Source: Halobacteria archaeon (GTDB taxonomy: Bacteria; Pseudomonadota; Gammaproteobacteria; UBA9214). Taken from it: a stretch of 6,365 nucleotides of DNA. A program made the translations under genes and the position numbers. This document shows positions 5,884-6,365 of this stretch, one piece after another (position 1 is the stretch's first letter; each line of letters begins with the position of its first letter). Location of the stretch: the NCBI GenBank assembly GCA_013041945.1, contig JABDRC010000217.1:1-6365 (forward strand). Reading direction: 5' to 3'. Under the pieces are notes generated by a model that had not been told where the DNA came from, did no database searches, and worked only from the letters and a program-made list of their open reading frames with translations.

Positions 5884-6139
5884 TTCGCCGATTGAACGAT
5901 AGTCCGGACTGGTGCTCATAAGTAAACGTGTGGAATAAAAATATTCGCCACAGAGTTCACAGAGGGCACAGAGAAAACAACCAGTAAATCTTGTATATCT
6001 CCGGAAGAAATCAATCTCTATGCTCCGGAAACGACCTTGATTATATTTGGTTTTTGCATTCTATCTCTGTGCCCTCTGTGGCAAAGTTTTAAATTATGAA
6101 TCAACCAATCGAGAACAATACCCCCGGCGGGTATGCGAC
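5884..6139. other. AT-rich intergenic region holding a palindromic element
   Basis: A 256-base gap between the cupin and the DUF255 gene, visibly richer in A and T than the rest of the window. It contains a 10-bp perfect palindrome AGTCCGGACT (5901-5910), the CACAGAG inverted-repeat element (5947-6082), and the ribosome site of the next gene. No open frame here resembles a protein, and no tRNA or clear terminator is visible after the cupin. Confidence 0.6.
5947..6082. repeat. MITE-like inverted-repeat element with CACAGAG-unit ends
   Basis: The left end (5947-5974) has three 9-base units: GCCACAGAG, TTCACAGAG, GGCACAGAG plus A. The right end (6064-6082) is the reverse complement of the first and third units, a perfect 19-base match, so the left copy carries one extra unit at 5956-5964. 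Folding would give a 19-bp terminal stem with that unit bulged out. The 89-base core is AT-rich, holds two CTCCGGAA direct repeats (5999-6006, 6023-6030) and AATCAA/TTGATT inverted segments (6009-6014, 6037-6042), and has no coding capacity. Such CACAGAG/CTCTGTG palindromes recur between genes in many environmental bacteria (general knowledge). No clear target-site duplication is visible. Confidence 0.8.
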
Positions 6140-6365
6140 ATGACAAGGGGTCTGCTTGCCGCCATTCTGCTGCTGTTTGCCGCCATGCTCCCCGCGAGCG
6201 AACGCGCGGGCGGCTGGCGGCTGGCCGGGGAATCCAGTCCCTATCTGCAACTGCATGCCGACAACCCGGTGGAGTGGTATCCCTGGGGCGAGGCGGCGCT
6301 GCAGAAGGCGCGCCGCGAGAACAAGCCGCTGTTCATCTCCATCGGTTACTTCACCTGTCACTGGT
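6140..6365 (+). CDS. DUF255 thioredoxin-domain protein (YyaL/SPATA20-like), 5' part only
   Basis: The first 75 codons of a gene that continues past the right edge. An N-terminal signal peptide is visible: MTRG, a hydrophobic run LLAAILLLFAAML, then PASERA with a plausible signal peptidase site, implying export. The mature part begins GWRLAGESSPYLQLHADNPVEW, then YPWGEAALQKARRENKPLFI and SIGYFTCHW. This is the start of the DUF255 thioredoxin-like domain, where SIGYxTCHWCHVM holds the CxxC pair; the first Cys is seen and the second would lie just outside. Family members usually add a long six-hairpin glycosidase-like region. The role is unknown, possibly redox. ATG 6140 has GGCGGG eight bases upstream. 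The preceding repeat element ends 57 bases before the start. Confidence 0.93.
   Translation, partial: MTRGLLAAILLLFAAMLPASERAGGWRLAGESSPYLQLHADNPVEWYPWGEAALQKARRENKPLFISIGYFTCHW

Noticed and set aside
5901..5910. Palindrome AGTCCGGACT as a terminator for the cupin gene
   Set aside because: It has no loop and no T run follows; too short to call.
5947..5974. Short tandem units that could suggest a CRISPR array
   Set aside because: The units are 9 bases and directly adjacent with no spacers; they form the end of an inverted-repeat element.
6101..6361. Minus-strand open frame opposite the DUF255 gene
   Set aside because: The plus strand encodes a clear signal peptide and DUF255 motif over the same bases.
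1..6365. A novel defence, mobile or biosynthetic multi-gene system
   Set aside because: The genes fall into known, mostly housekeeping or conserved small-protein families in mixed orientations, with no cassette-like organisation.

Overview
The window looks like GC-rich gammaproteobacterial chromosome, plausibly from a sulfur-metabolising Chromatiales-type lineage. The support is the gene families: an EfpL-type elongation factor P paralogue, a SlyD with a histidine-rich tail, a TcdA tRNA-modification enzyme, a YjjV-type TatD hydrolase, and a DsrC/TusE-family sulfur-relay paralogue. Most genes are housekeeping or conserved small proteins. I see no phage, plasmid, CRISPR, toxin-antitoxin or biosynthetic cassette. 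The lineage is inferred from protein resemblance only.

Layout, left to right. The minus-strand pair slyD then efpL (efpL runs off the left edge) looks like a two-gene operon of a proline isomerase/metal chaperone and a polyproline translation factor. Divergent from it is a small GIY-YIG protein of the YhbQ/UPF0213 type. A minus-strand NYN-domain (LabA-like) putative ribonuclease converges on that gene. Its short upstream region holds a strong palindrome followed by seven T on the minus strand, and is shared with a divergent plus-strand four-helix CopD-family membrane protein. Next come a DsrC/TusE-like protein lacking the penultimate catalytic cysteine and a DUF924 protein, tightly spaced on the plus strand. 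The DUF924 gene overlaps tail-to-tail with minus-strand tcdA. Divergent from tcdA is the yjjV-type TatD hydrolase, followed on the same strand by a two-helix DUF2905 membrane protein and a small cupin.

An AT-rich 256-base intergenic region follows, containing a 136-bp MITE-like element with CACAGAG-unit inverted ends. The window closes with the 5' end of a DUF255/thioredoxin-domain (YyaL/SPATA20-like) gene that carries a signal peptide.

No clearly new multi-gene system is visible. The items most worth a second look are the DsrC-family protein with an altered C-terminal arm, the CACAGAG inverted-repeat element, and the terminator-like hairpin in the leader of the NYN gene.
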